Shown here piece by piece: positions 49,473 to 57,739 of a DNA stretch of 64,000 nucleotides. The stretch is from Candidatus Woesearchaeota archaeon. GTDB taxonomy: Archaea > Nanobdellota > Nanobdellia > Woesearchaeales > GW2011-AR9. The stretch's first letter is position 1. Each line of letters opens with the position of its first letter. Made by a program: the position numbers and the translations under genes. The notes under the pieces were generated by a model that did no database searches, had not been told where the DNA came from, and saw nothing but the letters and a program-made list of their open reading frames with translations. The stretch is taken from the NCBI GenBank assembly GCA_018676855.1, contig JABHDY010000003.1:252359-316358 (forward strand), read 5' to 3'.

Positions 49473-49492
49473 TACACTATTTATGGAGTTCA

Positions 49493-49501
49493 TTTATAAA
49501 A
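49493..49501 (-). promoter_or_regulatory. TATA box of the 5S rRNA gene
   Basis: Minus-strand TTTTATAAA, centred about 26 bases upstream of the predicted 5S 5' end, matching the archaeal TATA spacing. Confidence 0.65.
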
Positions 49502-49554
49502 GTTACGATTGGTTTTTCATAACTCTTTAAATATCATCCACATTCCTTCTTTGT

Positions 49555-50745
49555 ATGTATCAAGACGATTCTTCAGATAAACTGACTACCGTTGCTGTTT
49601 CTGGTTATTTTAATCCCATACATCATGGGCATATAGGACTTTTTAAAGAAGCAAAGAAGCTTGGTGATAAACTTTGTGTTATAATTAACAGTGATATGCA
49701 GGTAAGCATTAAGGGATCTCAAAAGTTCATGGATGAAAATGAACGGAAAGCCATTGTTGAATCTATACGGTACGTTGACGAAGCTATTATTTCTATTGAT
49801 GAAGATGGAACGCAATGTAAAACGTTAGAAATGATTAAACCTGACATCTTTGCTAATGGTGGCGACAGAAAAAATCCGGATGACATTCCAGAATCTACTG
49901 TTTGTACACAACATGGTATTGAAATGATATTTGGTATTGGTGGTGGTAAAATGCAAAGTAGTAGTTGGTTACTTAGAAAAGTTAAGAAAGAAAGTTCAGA
50001 GACCAATTATCAAAATAAAAAAGTTATTGTTGCAGATGTTGATGAGACTATATGTGAAAGTTGTCAACAGATTTCAGTAGAAATGGCAAAAAAAATCAAT
50101 AGTTTGATTGAAAGGGGATATCAGTTTGCGTTCATTAGTGGTACAAAATTTGAACATTTACACCAAATGATTTCTTCAAAACTAATCGAAGAACACCATA
50201 TACTTGCAACTACCGGAACACGGTACGTCCATATTTCTGGTGATGGTTCACACACAACAAGGTATAATTACTCACTTACAGAACAAGAAAAAGTAGAGAT
50301 AAATAATGCGTTTAACAAACTAATAACACATTTTAACATCACATCTATGACAACAAAAGAAGACCAATTACAAGATAGAGATTCACAAATAACTCTTTCA
50401 GCTATTGGAAGACACGCACCATCAGAACTTAAAACAAAATATGATCCGGAAGGTAATAAAAGAAAAGTTTGGATTGAATATCTACAAAGATATTTAGGTA
50501 AAGACAAATATAGTTTCAAAATTGGTGGAACAACATCGGTAGACATTACACGAAAAGGTTCAGATAAAAAAGAAGGAATTAGAAAATTTGCTGAATACAA
50601 CAAAATACCGTTAGATACCATCTTATTCTTTGGAGATAAAATATATCCTGGAGGAAATGATTATCCAGCATCAAAAATTGTTGACTGCATATCTGTTTCG
50701 TCGCCCCGGGACACGTTACAGAAGCTTAATGATATTTTTCAATAA
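49555..50745 (+). CDS. Nucleotidylyltransferase fused to eukaryotic-type phosphomannomutase
   Basis: 396 residues. Residues 1-140 are a cytidylyltransferase-like domain (VAVSGYFNPIHHGHIGLFKE, HxGH motif; FANGGDRKNPDD). Residues ~155-396 are a HAD-type phosphomannomutase like eukaryotic PMM: VIVADVDETICES with the nucleophile Asp, FISGTKFEHL, LSAIGRHAP, KIGGTTSVDITRKGSDKKEG, and FFGDKIYPGGNDYPA. The PMM half would interconvert mannose-6- and mannose-1-phosphate. The N-terminal half might activate a sugar phosphate as NDP-sugar, a two-step route in one chain. TATA (CTCTTTAAATATC) is about 28 bases before the ATG. Confidence 0.85.
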   Translation: MYQDDSSDKLTTVAVSGYFNPIHHGHIGLFKEAKKLGDKLCVIINSDMQVSIKGSQKFMDENERKAIVESIRYVDEAIISIDEDGTQCKTLEMIKPDIFANGGDRKNPDDIPESTVCTQHGIEMIFGIGGGKMQSSSWLLRKVKKESSETNYQNKKVIVADVDETICESCQQISVEMAKKINSLIERGYQFAFISGTKFEHLHQMISSKLIEEHHILATTGTRYVHISGDGSHTTRYNYSLTEQEKVEINNAFNKLITHFNITSMTTKEDQLQDRDSQITLSAIGRHAPSELKTKYDPEGNKRKVWIEYLQRYLGKDKYSFKIGGTTSVDITRKGSDKKEGIRKFAEYNKIPLDTILFFGDKIYPGGNDYPASKIVDCISVSSPRDTLQKLNDIFQ

Positions 50746-50776
50746 CTTTAATAAATACATTCATTTATAATTCATT

Positions 50777-51667
50777 ATGGACCTTGAAACAATACAAAAG
50801 TATAGTAAAGCTGGAGAAATAGCAGCAACTGCACTTCAATACGGAAAATCATTAATCAAAAATGGTGCTAAAGTAATAGAGATTCTTGACGCTGTTGAAA
50901 CGAAAATTGAAGATATGGGTGGCAAACCAGCATTTCCTGCACAAATTTCGTTAAATGAATGTGCTGCACATTCTTGTTCATCTATGGACGATGATACTAT
51001 ACTTAGGGACCATGTTGTTAAGTTAGATGTTGGTGTCCATATTGATGGATATATAGCAGATAATGCATTAACTGTAGACCTATCAGGAAAGTATACGGAC
51101 TTAGTAAACGCGAGTAGAGACGCACTTAATGAAGCATTAAAGATAATTAAGCCAGGGATTACATTAGCAGAAATTGGTAATGTTATCCATAAAACTATTA
51201 CATCAGCAGGTTTTTCTCCCGTACGAAATTTGTCAGGTCACGGGTTGGGCCACTATAATATCCATACAAAACCGTCTGTACCTAACTTTGATAATGGGAA
51301 TAAGAACACGCTTGAAGATGGTGACGTTATTGCCATAGAACCATTTGCGTCCATGGGAGCAGGCATTGTACAAGAAAGTGTTCCTGCAACCGTCTTTACA
51401 TTAATGAAAGATACAGGTGTCAGAGATCCAATAACACGAAAGGTACTGCAAGAAATTAAAAAGTATAATGGTTTGCCTTTTGCTAAGAGATGGTTAGAAC
51501 GAACATTTGGCACGCCACGAACTAACCTTGCACTGAGAACTTTAGTACGAATGGATTGTATTCAGGAACATAATCCCCTTGTTGATCAATCTCGAGGGAT
51601 GGTATCACAAGCAGAACATTCAGTTATTGTCCAAGGTAAACCTCTCGTGTACACACGAATTGAATAA
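50777..51667 (+). CDS. map: Methionine aminopeptidase, type II
   Basis: 296 residues, the archaeal length. The five metal ligands are visible: Asp in KLDVGVHIDGYIADN (two), His in SGHGLGHYNIH, Glu in AIEPFAS and Glu in QAEHSV. The helical insert typical of type II enzymes follows (residues ~185-260). It removes the initiator methionine from new proteins. TATA-like TTTAATAAATAC/TTTATAATTC lies upstream, giving a short or absent leader. Confidence 0.93.
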   Translation: MDLETIQKYSKAGEIAATALQYGKSLIKNGAKVIEILDAVETKIEDMGGKPAFPAQISLNECAAHSCSSMDDDTILRDHVVKLDVGVHIDGYIADNALTVDLSGKYTDLVNASRDALNEALKIIKPGITLAEIGNVIHKTITSAGFSPVRNLSGHGLGHYNIHTKPSVPNFDNGNKNTLEDGDVIAIEPFASMGAGIVQESVPATVFTLMKDTGVRDPITRKVLQEIKKYNGLPFAKRWLERTFGTPRTNLALRTLVRMDCIQEHNPLVDQSRGMVSQAEHSVIVQGKPLVYTRIE

Positions 51668-51668
51668 C

Positions 51669-51836
51669 TTACTCTTTTCTCATCTTAGGAAGTACTTTAT
51701 ACACAAAAAGTGCACCTGCACCAATTATTATCCAGAATACTTTCCAATGGATAAGACCAAAACCGAACAAGAAAATGTTAAGTACAAGGATGATTAACAC
51801 ACTAATACCAAGTATACGTAATTGTTTTTTATTCAT
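51669..51836 (-). CDS. 55-residue membrane protein coupled to HisRS
   Basis: Begins NKKQLRILGISVLIILVLN and continues with a second hydrophobic stretch (VFWIIIGAGALFVYKVLP), ending KMRKE. This makes two membrane helices with a short HW-containing turn between. The ATG overlaps the HisRS stop codon by ATGA, the same coupling used elsewhere in this genome. The 3' end lies 2 bases from the convergent map gene. Function unknown. Confidence 0.7.
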   Translation of the reverse strand: MNKKQLRILGISVLIILVLNIFLFGFGLIHWKVFWIIIGAGALFVYKVLPKMRKE

Positions 51837-53104
51837 TGTAATTGTGTAATAACTTCAGAAAGAGTTAATAATGTTTCGTTTCCAGAGACCATGTTACGGA
51901 GCGTTACTTTACCCTTTTTTACTTCATCTTCACCAATAATGATGGTGTAAGGAATTCTTAACGCATTAGCGTATTGTAAATTCTTACTGACACCTTTCTT
52001 GCCAAGAGCAAAATCAGTGTTTATTCCTTTATCACGTAACGTTTGTGCAATCTTTAAAGATTCTTTGACAGTATTTATGGGAATTATGTATACTTTTGCA
52101 ATAGATTCAGTTTTTGTTTCTTTTTCTTTTAAAACGTCCATGATGGGAGCAATACCAAACGCAATACCTACAGCGGGAACTATTCTGTTACCACCCATAA
52201 AATTACCAATCATGTTATCATATCGGCCACCGCCAGCTAATGACGACGTAACTTTTCCTTTCTTTAAGAAGACTTCAAAAACCGTTCCTGTATAATAAGA
52301 TAAGCCACGTACCATTGACATGTCAAACATTGCATTTTTAACTCCGAGAAGTTTACAGTACGAAAATAACTCTTTTAATTCTTCAATACCTTCCTTTCCT
52401 TCTTCATCCGTCATTATTTTTTGTAGTTGTGGAAGCGTTATGTTTTCTTGTATACATGAAAGAACTTTCTTTATTTGTACAGCTGTATATTTTCGTTCTT
52501 GTAATTCTTTTTTAACGCCAGGAATGCCAATCTTTTCAAGTTTATCAATAGCAATAAGTGCATTTTCTTTATTCTTAATACCTGCTTGTGTCAGAATACC
52601 ATTTAACAATTTTCTATTATTAACTTTAATAACAACATTCAGGTTCCAAAAATTGAAAAATGTTTGTGCTAATGAAACTATCTCTGCATCTGCTAGCATT
52701 GATGCCGTTCCAATAGTATCAACGTCACATTGCCAAAACTGTCTATATCTACCAAGTTTAATGGGACCGTCACGAAATACGGGGCCCATTTCGTACCGTT
52801 TAAACGGTAATTTTAATGTTGGGTTCTGTGTAACGTACCGTGCAAGAGACGTTGTTAGCTCGAACCGTAAACCTAATTTTCGTTTTCCCTGATCTTGAAA
52901 TGTAAACGTTTCTTTAAGCGCGTCACTTGCCGTTCCCGCACCACCCTTTGCAGCCAAAGTTTCAAAACGTTCAATGATAGGCGTTTCCAATGGTAAAAAG
53001 CCGTACCTCTCAAACATTGATTGGAGAGATGTAACTACCTTGTTCTTTACAATTTTTTCTTCTGGTGGAATGTCCCGTACACCACGCGCAGTTTGTAATT
53101 TCAT
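51833..53104 (-). CDS. hisS: Histidyl-tRNA synthetase
   Basis: 423 residues, class II. Motif 1 region is GVRDIPPEEK and LETPIIERFE; motif 2 FELTTSLARYVTQNP then GPVFRDGPIKLGRYRQFWQC; the histidine A site RGLSYYTGTVFEVF; motif 3 SLAGGGRYDNMIG then GIAFGIAPI. A C-terminal anticodon-binding domain spans ~330-423. It charges the tRNA-His encoded 56 bases upstream on the same strand. A TATA-like TTTATATACC lies between the two genes (near 53132-53142), so it can also be transcribed alone. Confidence 0.95.
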   Translation of the reverse strand: MKLQTARGVRDIPPEEKIVKNKVVTSLQSMFERYGFLPLETPIIERFETLAAKGGAGTASDALKETFTFQDQGKRKLGLRFELTTSLARYVTQNPTLKLPFKRYEMGPVFRDGPIKLGRYRQFWQCDVDTIGTASMLADAEIVSLAQTFFNFWNLNVVIKVNNRKLLNGILTQAGIKNKENALIAIDKLEKIGIPGVKKELQERKYTAVQIKKVLSCIQENITLPQLQKIMTDEEGKEGIEELKELFSYCKLLGVKNAMFDMSMVRGLSYYTGTVFEVFLKKGKVTSSLAGGGRYDNMIGNFMGGNRIVPAVGIAFGIAPIMDVLKEKETKTESIAKVYIIPINTVKESLKIAQTLRDKGINTDFALGKKGVSKNLQYANALRIPYTIIIGEDEVKKGKVTLRNMVSGNETLLTLSEVITQLQ

Positions 53105-53159
53105 TTTGTATACCTCAGAGTAGTTTTTTGAGGTATATAAATCTTGTTTAGAATAGAAG

Positions 53160-53232
53160 GGCGGCCGGGGGGAATTGAACCCCCGTCCCCGGATCCACAG
53201 TCCGGAATAATAACCGTTATACGACGGCCGCC
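53160..53232 (-). tRNA. tRNA-His (anticodon GTG)
   Basis: 73 bases on the minus strand. The acceptor stem is GCGGCCG/CGGCCGC with an encoded G-1 opposite C73, the identity pair of histidine tRNA in archaea and bacteria. The anticodon stem-loop is CCGGA-CTGTGGA-TCCGG with anticodon GTG at 53196-53198; the T arm is GGGGG-TTCAATT-CCCCC. CCA is not encoded and no intron is present. The TATA-like TTTTTAAAA lies about 25 bases upstream. Its position directly ahead of hisS is notable. Confidence 0.96.
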
Positions 53233-53296
53233 ATAATAAATAGAATTACTACTATCTTTTAAAAATCTTATGATAAAGTTATAACTAGAAAAAAGT

Positions 53297-53338
53297 TTAC
53301 CGATGATGAATACAACCAACTCTGGTTTGTGCTGTCAT
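53297..53338 (-). CDS. Possible 13-codon leader peptide with tandem His codons
   Basis: MTAQTRVGCIHHR followed by a stop. The ATG lies exactly 27 bases from the centre of a good TATA box (GATTTAAATATAC), so it should be the first codon of a leaderless transcript. A T-rich stretch (CTTTTTTC) follows the stop. The HHR end just upstream of tRNA-His and HisRS recalls amino-acid-responsive leader peptides, though chance is possible for so short a frame. Confidence 0.25.
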   Translation of the reverse strand: MTAQTRVGCIHHR

Positions 53339-53359
53339 AATACTGTAAGAATAATGAGT

Positions 53360-53370
53360 ATATTTAAATC
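53360..53370 (-). promoter_or_regulatory. TATA box upstream of the tRNA-His/hisS region
   Basis: Minus-strand GATTTAAATATAC type box, the strongest promoter-like sequence between the surface-protein gene at 53396 and tRNA-His. It directs a transcript starting near 53338, about 105 bases before the tRNA. Confidence 0.5.
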
Positions 53371-53395
53371 TTTTGAAAAAAAATATTAAAAAAAA

Positions 53396-54208
53396 TTATT
53401 TTTTGGTTTTTACAACAAAAACGATCAAGCCAGCGATTATTAATAGGATAAGAAACCCTACTAATCCGTTCCGTACAGGATTCTGTGTAATGAAATCGAC
53501 AACCGCGCCACCCGTTAATGGTGTACTTGTTGAATCTGCTGTAACTCCATCAGTTGCACTTCCCGAAAATAATGGACCCTGATCTTCTGCATTAAACACG
53601 TCCCGTATGATAGGTGCGTTGTTTGATGTTCCAGGTGTACCCGTATTTGTTGTTCCTGAAGTGCTTCCACCAGAGGTTGTTCCGGATTCTGTCGCGTTGA
53701 GAAAGCCACTACTATCGCCGCTACCTCCACCACCACCGCTTGAACTAGTTCCGCCGCCGCCTCCACCGGAGCCACCGCCACCACCATTGTCTGCAGGTGC
53801 TGCAGTTGTTCCGCATGTACCAGCATCACAAACGCCAGATGTACAGACAGCTGCACTCGTACATGTAACGCCGTCAGCTTGTTTAGTTACTGCAAGATTT
53901 AATGTTCTTATACCGTACGCTTCAAATGTATCAGTTTCAGCGGGAACGCCGCCTACTTTGAATGTTACTTCATCGGAAGTACTTCCACCTAACGTCATAG
54001 TGTACAAACCGGTTGAATCGACAGTGTACGTTTTTTGTTCTACGTTGTTCACATATCCTTCCACTGTAACGTCCGTTGCAGATGTTCCGTCAATAGTAAC
54101 ACTTCCGTCCCACCGGCATGGTTCATTACTAGGTAAGGGAAATGCTCCCATTACTGAAGAACCAAGTACAAAAACGAAAACAAAAATCAATAAAGTTGTT
54201 TTGTTCAT
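53396..54208 (-). CDS. Secreted, C-terminally membrane-anchored Gly-rich surface protein
   Basis: 270 residues. Signal peptide TTLLIFVFVFVLGSSVMGA; a ~75-residue beta domain (VTIDGTSATDVTVEGYVNN); a CTSAAVCTSGVCDAGTC cysteine segment near 114-132; a ~50-residue Gly/Ser-rich low-complexity spacer (141-190); and a single C-terminal helix LVGFLILLIIAGLIVFVV followed by KTKK. This is the layout of an archaeal cell-wall-spanning anchor protein. It lies 10 bases downstream of the large PKD/Ig surface protein, with AGGTG as SD, so the two are probably partners. Confidence 0.75.
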   Translation of the reverse strand: MNKTTLLIFVFVFVLGSSVMGAFPLPSNEPCRWDGSVTIDGTSATDVTVEGYVNNVEQKTYTVDSTGLYTMTLGGSTSDEVTFKVGGVPAETDTFEAYGIRTLNLAVTKQADGVTCTSAAVCTSGVCDAGTCGTTAAPADNGGGGGSGGGGGGTSSSGGGGGSGDSSGFLNATESGTTSGGSTSGTTNTGTPGTSNNAPIIRDVFNAEDQGPLFSGSATDGVTADSTSTPLTGGAVVDFITQNPVRNGLVGFLILLIIAGLIVFVVKTKK

Positions 54209-54218
54209 TGTGTAACAC

Positions 54219-57200
54219 CTAGTTTACTTTTGTATGTCGTATGTACTTCCCAAATCCTGTTGCAAGGTATTCAAGTTCATAGTATCCAAGAGTAGCCGTA
54301 AAGTCAGTAAATGTATTTGCAACATTTCCTGGCTTATAGGAATCCCAACTATCGGTACTTGGATTGTATGACCACAGTACATCAACATCATCACTTTCTA
54401 ACGTGCTTAAACCGCCCAGTAACACATTCTCAACAGTTACATTTGTTAAGTTCGCTGCGTTAAGTGCGTTTGTTGACATCCAGAACGGATATGGGTTACG
54501 TGTTGCTCCTACATATCCAAATCCTCGTTCTGTATCAGGTTCGTTAATTGCGTAGTACATCAAGTAATCGTATGCACTGTACGCACTTTTTGTATAATCA
54601 GCTGTTGCACATCGTAATTCGAACGGTGTCGTACCAGCTTCAGGACTTGTTACTACAAATGAATGTGCTAATCCGTCTGCAGTTGTCATTGATCCTAAAC
54701 TGTTTCCATACTGATCATACGCTGTGCATGTTGCAACTTCACTTGTTGTTCCCGTTACAGTTACTGTGTTAGGATATTCAAAGAGTTCTGCTGTTGTATC
54801 CATTACAGTAAAAGCAAGGAACGCATTTAGTTTAGTTTCTAGAGCAGTTAAGTCTGTTTGCATTGTTCCAGACGTTGTTTCTAGAGTCGTTAACCGCGCA
54901 TCCAAAGCAGCAATGTCTGCAACATTTGCGTCAACATCTGTTCGTAAAACATCTACAAGACCCTGTAATGTGACAATATCCCCAGCATTATTACTAGACT
55001 GCAATTGTAATGCAACTATCTCTGTTTGTATTACACCTACTGCATCACTATTATCAGATACATTCTGAGAGAGTGTATCAACCTGTGTTTGTAACCCAGC
55101 AACTAACAAAGTGTTTGCATTAATTGATGCATTTAAGTTAGTTATCATTTCATCGATTACTTCAACAGTGTAGTATTCTGCGTTATCGACAGTTATTGAT
55201 TTGTAACGTTCTTTTGGATTTCCTGCTAAATCATATGCAGTTGCATAAACCCGATAACTTCCATCTACATACTCAGTTGTATCTAAAGTGTACAAGTAAT
55301 CTCCGTCACCATTTAGTGTTGTTACTCTTTCTAAAAAGATACGTGCTTCACCTGTTGGCATAATCTCAAACTCAACATATGACAATGGTTCGGTAATACT
55401 TGTTACTGTATATAATATTGAACCAGATACTCCTGCTCCAGTCTGACTTGCATCTAACGTAAAGTCTGGAACACTCGCATCTGCAGCAGTCACTTTAAAG
55501 TTATCAGCAACATCAACACCAGGAACAAACGTTTTTGTGTTACCTGCCAGATCTGTTCCAACAATACTCCATTGATATACATCCTCATCAAGGCTTATTG
55601 ATAATCTAATAAGAACTTCTTCAGTTGTATCTCCCCAGACACCATCTGCAGGAAGAACCGTTGCATCACTTAAGACTTCAACACCGTTATCCCATACTTT
55701 GAAAACTCCACCGTAAACACCAAAGTTGTCTGAAAGTGTAGCCATGAAAAGTACTTCTGTTCCAGATGCAAATTCATCTGCAGGTGTAGATTCAACACTT
55801 TGTGTTGTTGGAGCAGTATTATCAACAGTTAAATTGATATTATGTGAATTTTCTGCTAAGTCGTTATCTTGAGCTACAACACGAAGATTATACAATCCGT
55901 CAGGAACAGCTGTTGTGTCCCACATGTATGTGTGTTGTTGTCCATTCGCAGTTACATAATCATGATAACCAGATGTTAATGTTGTCCATGTAGCTCCACT
56001 ATCACCGGAATATCGAAGAATGTTATAAATCGTGTCATTACTAGGATCAGAGATAACCCATGTAACATTAACATTTCCATTTACATTATCACCCTCTGGA
56101 GGAACTAAAAGTTCAACAGTTGGCGCAACGTTGTTAACAGTTACGGTTAACGTATCGCTTGAAAAACCACCATCATCATCTGTTACTGTTACCGTTACAA
56201 TATAAACTCCATTATCAACATATGTGTGGGTATTTGTAATTGGACTTGTTGCTGGATTGACAGATTCTAAAACGCCCAAATCGCCCCAGTCAATAGTTGC
56301 TGTATGAGTATCTGCTGTTCCAACATCAGTAAATGTTGATGCTAATGAAATTGCTGTTCCCTCGTTAGTTTCATCATCTGAACCTGCGTCTACAACAGGA
56401 TCAACATTGTTAACAGTTACATCCATTTCATCAAAATGGGTTAATCCAACATCGTCAGTAACTGTTAATCTCACAGTATACACACCATCATCAGCATACA
56501 CATGTGTAATTCCTGCTAAACTATCTGTCACTAAAAGAGCTGTTCCATCACCAAAGTTAACAGTAAAGCTGTCTGCTTGATCGTCAAATTGTGACCCTAC
56601 AACACCGTCAGTTGCACCGAAAGCATATGTAACTACATCACTTTCATCAACTGTTTGGTCAACGTCAGCATCAGCAACAGGATTAGTATTATCTACTAAG
56701 AATGCAGCGTCTGACGTGTCAGTTCCAACGTCGTCACCATCATCTGCATCAACCGTGAAAGTAACATCATCACTATCAATTGTACTTGCATCCCAACTGT
56801 ACGTGTTTGTACCAGGAACACATGCTGCACTTCCAAGAACTGTTGAAACGCCGCCAACAGTTTGTGTAAAGGTACATGTAAATGTAACATCTACAGGGTC
56901 AGTTATTGTGTATTGAACTGGAACTGTACCTGTAAGTTCTTCTCCACCATTTGGAGAAACGACTGTAACTGTAGGAACAACATTATCAACTGTTAGAGTT
57001 GCTGTTGTTGAAGCATCATTGGTTGCATAATCAATAACTCGTAAGCCAATTGTAAAAGCACCATTATTATCAATACCAAAAGATACTAATTGTGCCCATG
57101 TTAATGTGAGTGAAGAAACAGTTGTACTAAAATCTTCTGTTCCATCATTATCGATGTCCCACATATAATATTGAATTCCTGCAGTAGCATCAGTTGACGC

Positions 57201-57629
57201 TGAAGCATCGAACGTAACTCCGTCCCCTTCATCAATTGTTTCATCATCTAACGCTGGAACAGGAGCAAGTTTATCTAAACACATATCTTCTGTAATTTCG
57301 TCAGGAGAGTTGTCAGTTGAAGAAAGACGTATTCTATATGAACAACCGTCTGCGATTGTACTTGTGTTCCATGGATATGTCAAATCTTGTGCACTGGCAC
57401 TAGAAGTCAGGATGTTCCAAGACAATGGTGCTCCTGAATTATCGCTATATTCAACGATAACAGCATCGGTACCCGCACCAGAGATAAGTGTCCAAACAAT
57501 GTCAACACTCTCGACATTTAAGAACTCGCCGCCAGTTGGAGACACCAAATTTATATCTGCTGCCATAACACTGCTAACAGAAAATAGTAGAACTAATAAC
57601 ATACTTACAATAATCATTCTTTTTTTCAT
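54219..57629 (-). CDS. Large secreted PKD/Ig-like surface protein, S-layer candidate
   Basis: 1136 residues. Signal peptide to about residue 24 (LLVLLFSVSSVMAA). Several Ig-like (SPTGGEFLNVESVDIVWTL; SPNGGEELTGTVPVQYTI) and PKD repeats follow (DETIDEGDGVTFDASASTDA; DQTVDESDVVTYAFGATDG; DDETNEGTAISLASTFTD) over residues ~25-600. Two more beta domains precede a heptad coiled coil at ~825-950 (LQTQVDTLSQNVSDNS; LDARLTTLETTSGTMQTDL). The C-terminal globular part (~955-1136) has no membrane helix. The protein is acidic and Thr/Val rich, so probably an abundant surface layer or stalk protein. A strong TATA box, a ~50-base leader and a GGGGTGGT SD suggest high expression. Confidence 0.85.
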   Translation of the reverse strand: MKKRMIIVSMLLVLLFSVSSVMAADINLVSPTGGEFLNVESVDIVWTLISGAGTDAVIVEYSDNSGAPLSWNILTSSASAQDLTYPWNTSTIADGCSYRIRLSSTDNSPDEITEDMCLDKLAPVPALDDETIDEGDGVTFDASASTDATAGIQYYMWDIDNDGTEDFSTTVSSLTLTWAQLVSFGIDNNGAFTIGLRVIDYATNDASTTATLTVDNVVPTVTVVSPNGGEELTGTVPVQYTITDPVDVTFTCTFTQTVGGVSTVLGSAACVPGTNTYSWDASTIDSDDVTFTVDADDGDDVGTDTSDAAFLVDNTNPVADADVDQTVDESDVVTYAFGATDGVVGSQFDDQADSFTVNFGDGTALLVTDSLAGITHVYADDGVYTVRLTVTDDVGLTHFDEMDVTVNNVDPVVDAGSDDETNEGTAISLASTFTDVGTADTHTATIDWGDLGVLESVNPATSPITNTHTYVDNGVYIVTVTVTDDDGGFSSDTLTVTVNNVAPTVELLVPPEGDNVNGNVNVTWVISDPSNDTIYNILRYSGDSGATWTTLTSGYHDYVTANGQQHTYMWDTTAVPDGLYNLRVVAQDNDLAENSHNINLTVDNTAPTTQSVESTPADEFASGTEVLFMATLSDNFGVYGGVFKVWDNGVEVLSDATVLPADGVWGDTTEEVLIRLSISLDEDVYQWSIVGTDLAGNTKTFVPGVDVADNFKVTAADASVPDFTLDASQTGAGVSGSILYTVTSITEPLSYVEFEIMPTGEARIFLERVTTLNGDGDYLYTLDTTEYVDGSYRVYATAYDLAGNPKERYKSITVDNAEYYTVEVIDEMITNLNASINANTLLVAGLQTQVDTLSQNVSDNSDAVGVIQTEIVALQLQSSNNAGDIVTLQGLVDVLRTDVDANVADIAALDARLTTLETTSGTMQTDLTALETKLNAFLAFTVMDTTAELFEYPNTVTVTGTTSEVATCTAYDQYGNSLGSMTTADGLAHSFVVTSPEAGTTPFELRCATADYTKSAYSAYDYLMYYAINEPDTERGFGYVGATRNPYPFWMSTNALNAANLTNVTVENVLLGGLSTLESDDVDVLWSYNPSTDSWDSYKPGNVANTFTDFTATLGYYELEYLATGFGKYIRHTKVN

Positions 57630-57695
57630 TCTAAAACCACCCCATATTAAACATAAAAGTTTTCTAAAACTTATTTTACAACATTTCAGGACACT

Positions 57696-57708
57696 TTTTA
57701 TATATAAA
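57696..57708 (-). promoter_or_regulatory. Strong promoter of the surface-protein operon
   Basis: Minus-strand TTTATATATAAAA, the longest uninterrupted TATA-like stretch in the window, 70 or so bases before the ATG. It leaves an untranslated leader of about 45-50 bases ending in an SD (GGGGTGGT), unlike the leaderless genes around it. Confidence 0.6.
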
Positions 57709-57739
57709 CATTTAGTTACTTGAAAAGAACTATTTAACC

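Noticed and set aside
53281..53345. C/D-box small RNA on the plus strand (ATGATGA near 53302)
   Set aside because: A good C box is present but no matching D or D' box (CTGA); only CTGG and CTGT are found.
53607..54215. 202-codon Pro-rich plus-strand frame opposite the Gly-rich surface protein
   Set aside because: Poly-Gly codons read as poly-Pro on the other strand; the minus-strand gene has a signal peptide, SD and membrane anchor.
54548..55068. Plus-strand open frames across the large surface-protein gene
   Set aside because: They are shadows of a biased Thr/Val/Asp-rich coding sequence with no promoter or recognisable domain.
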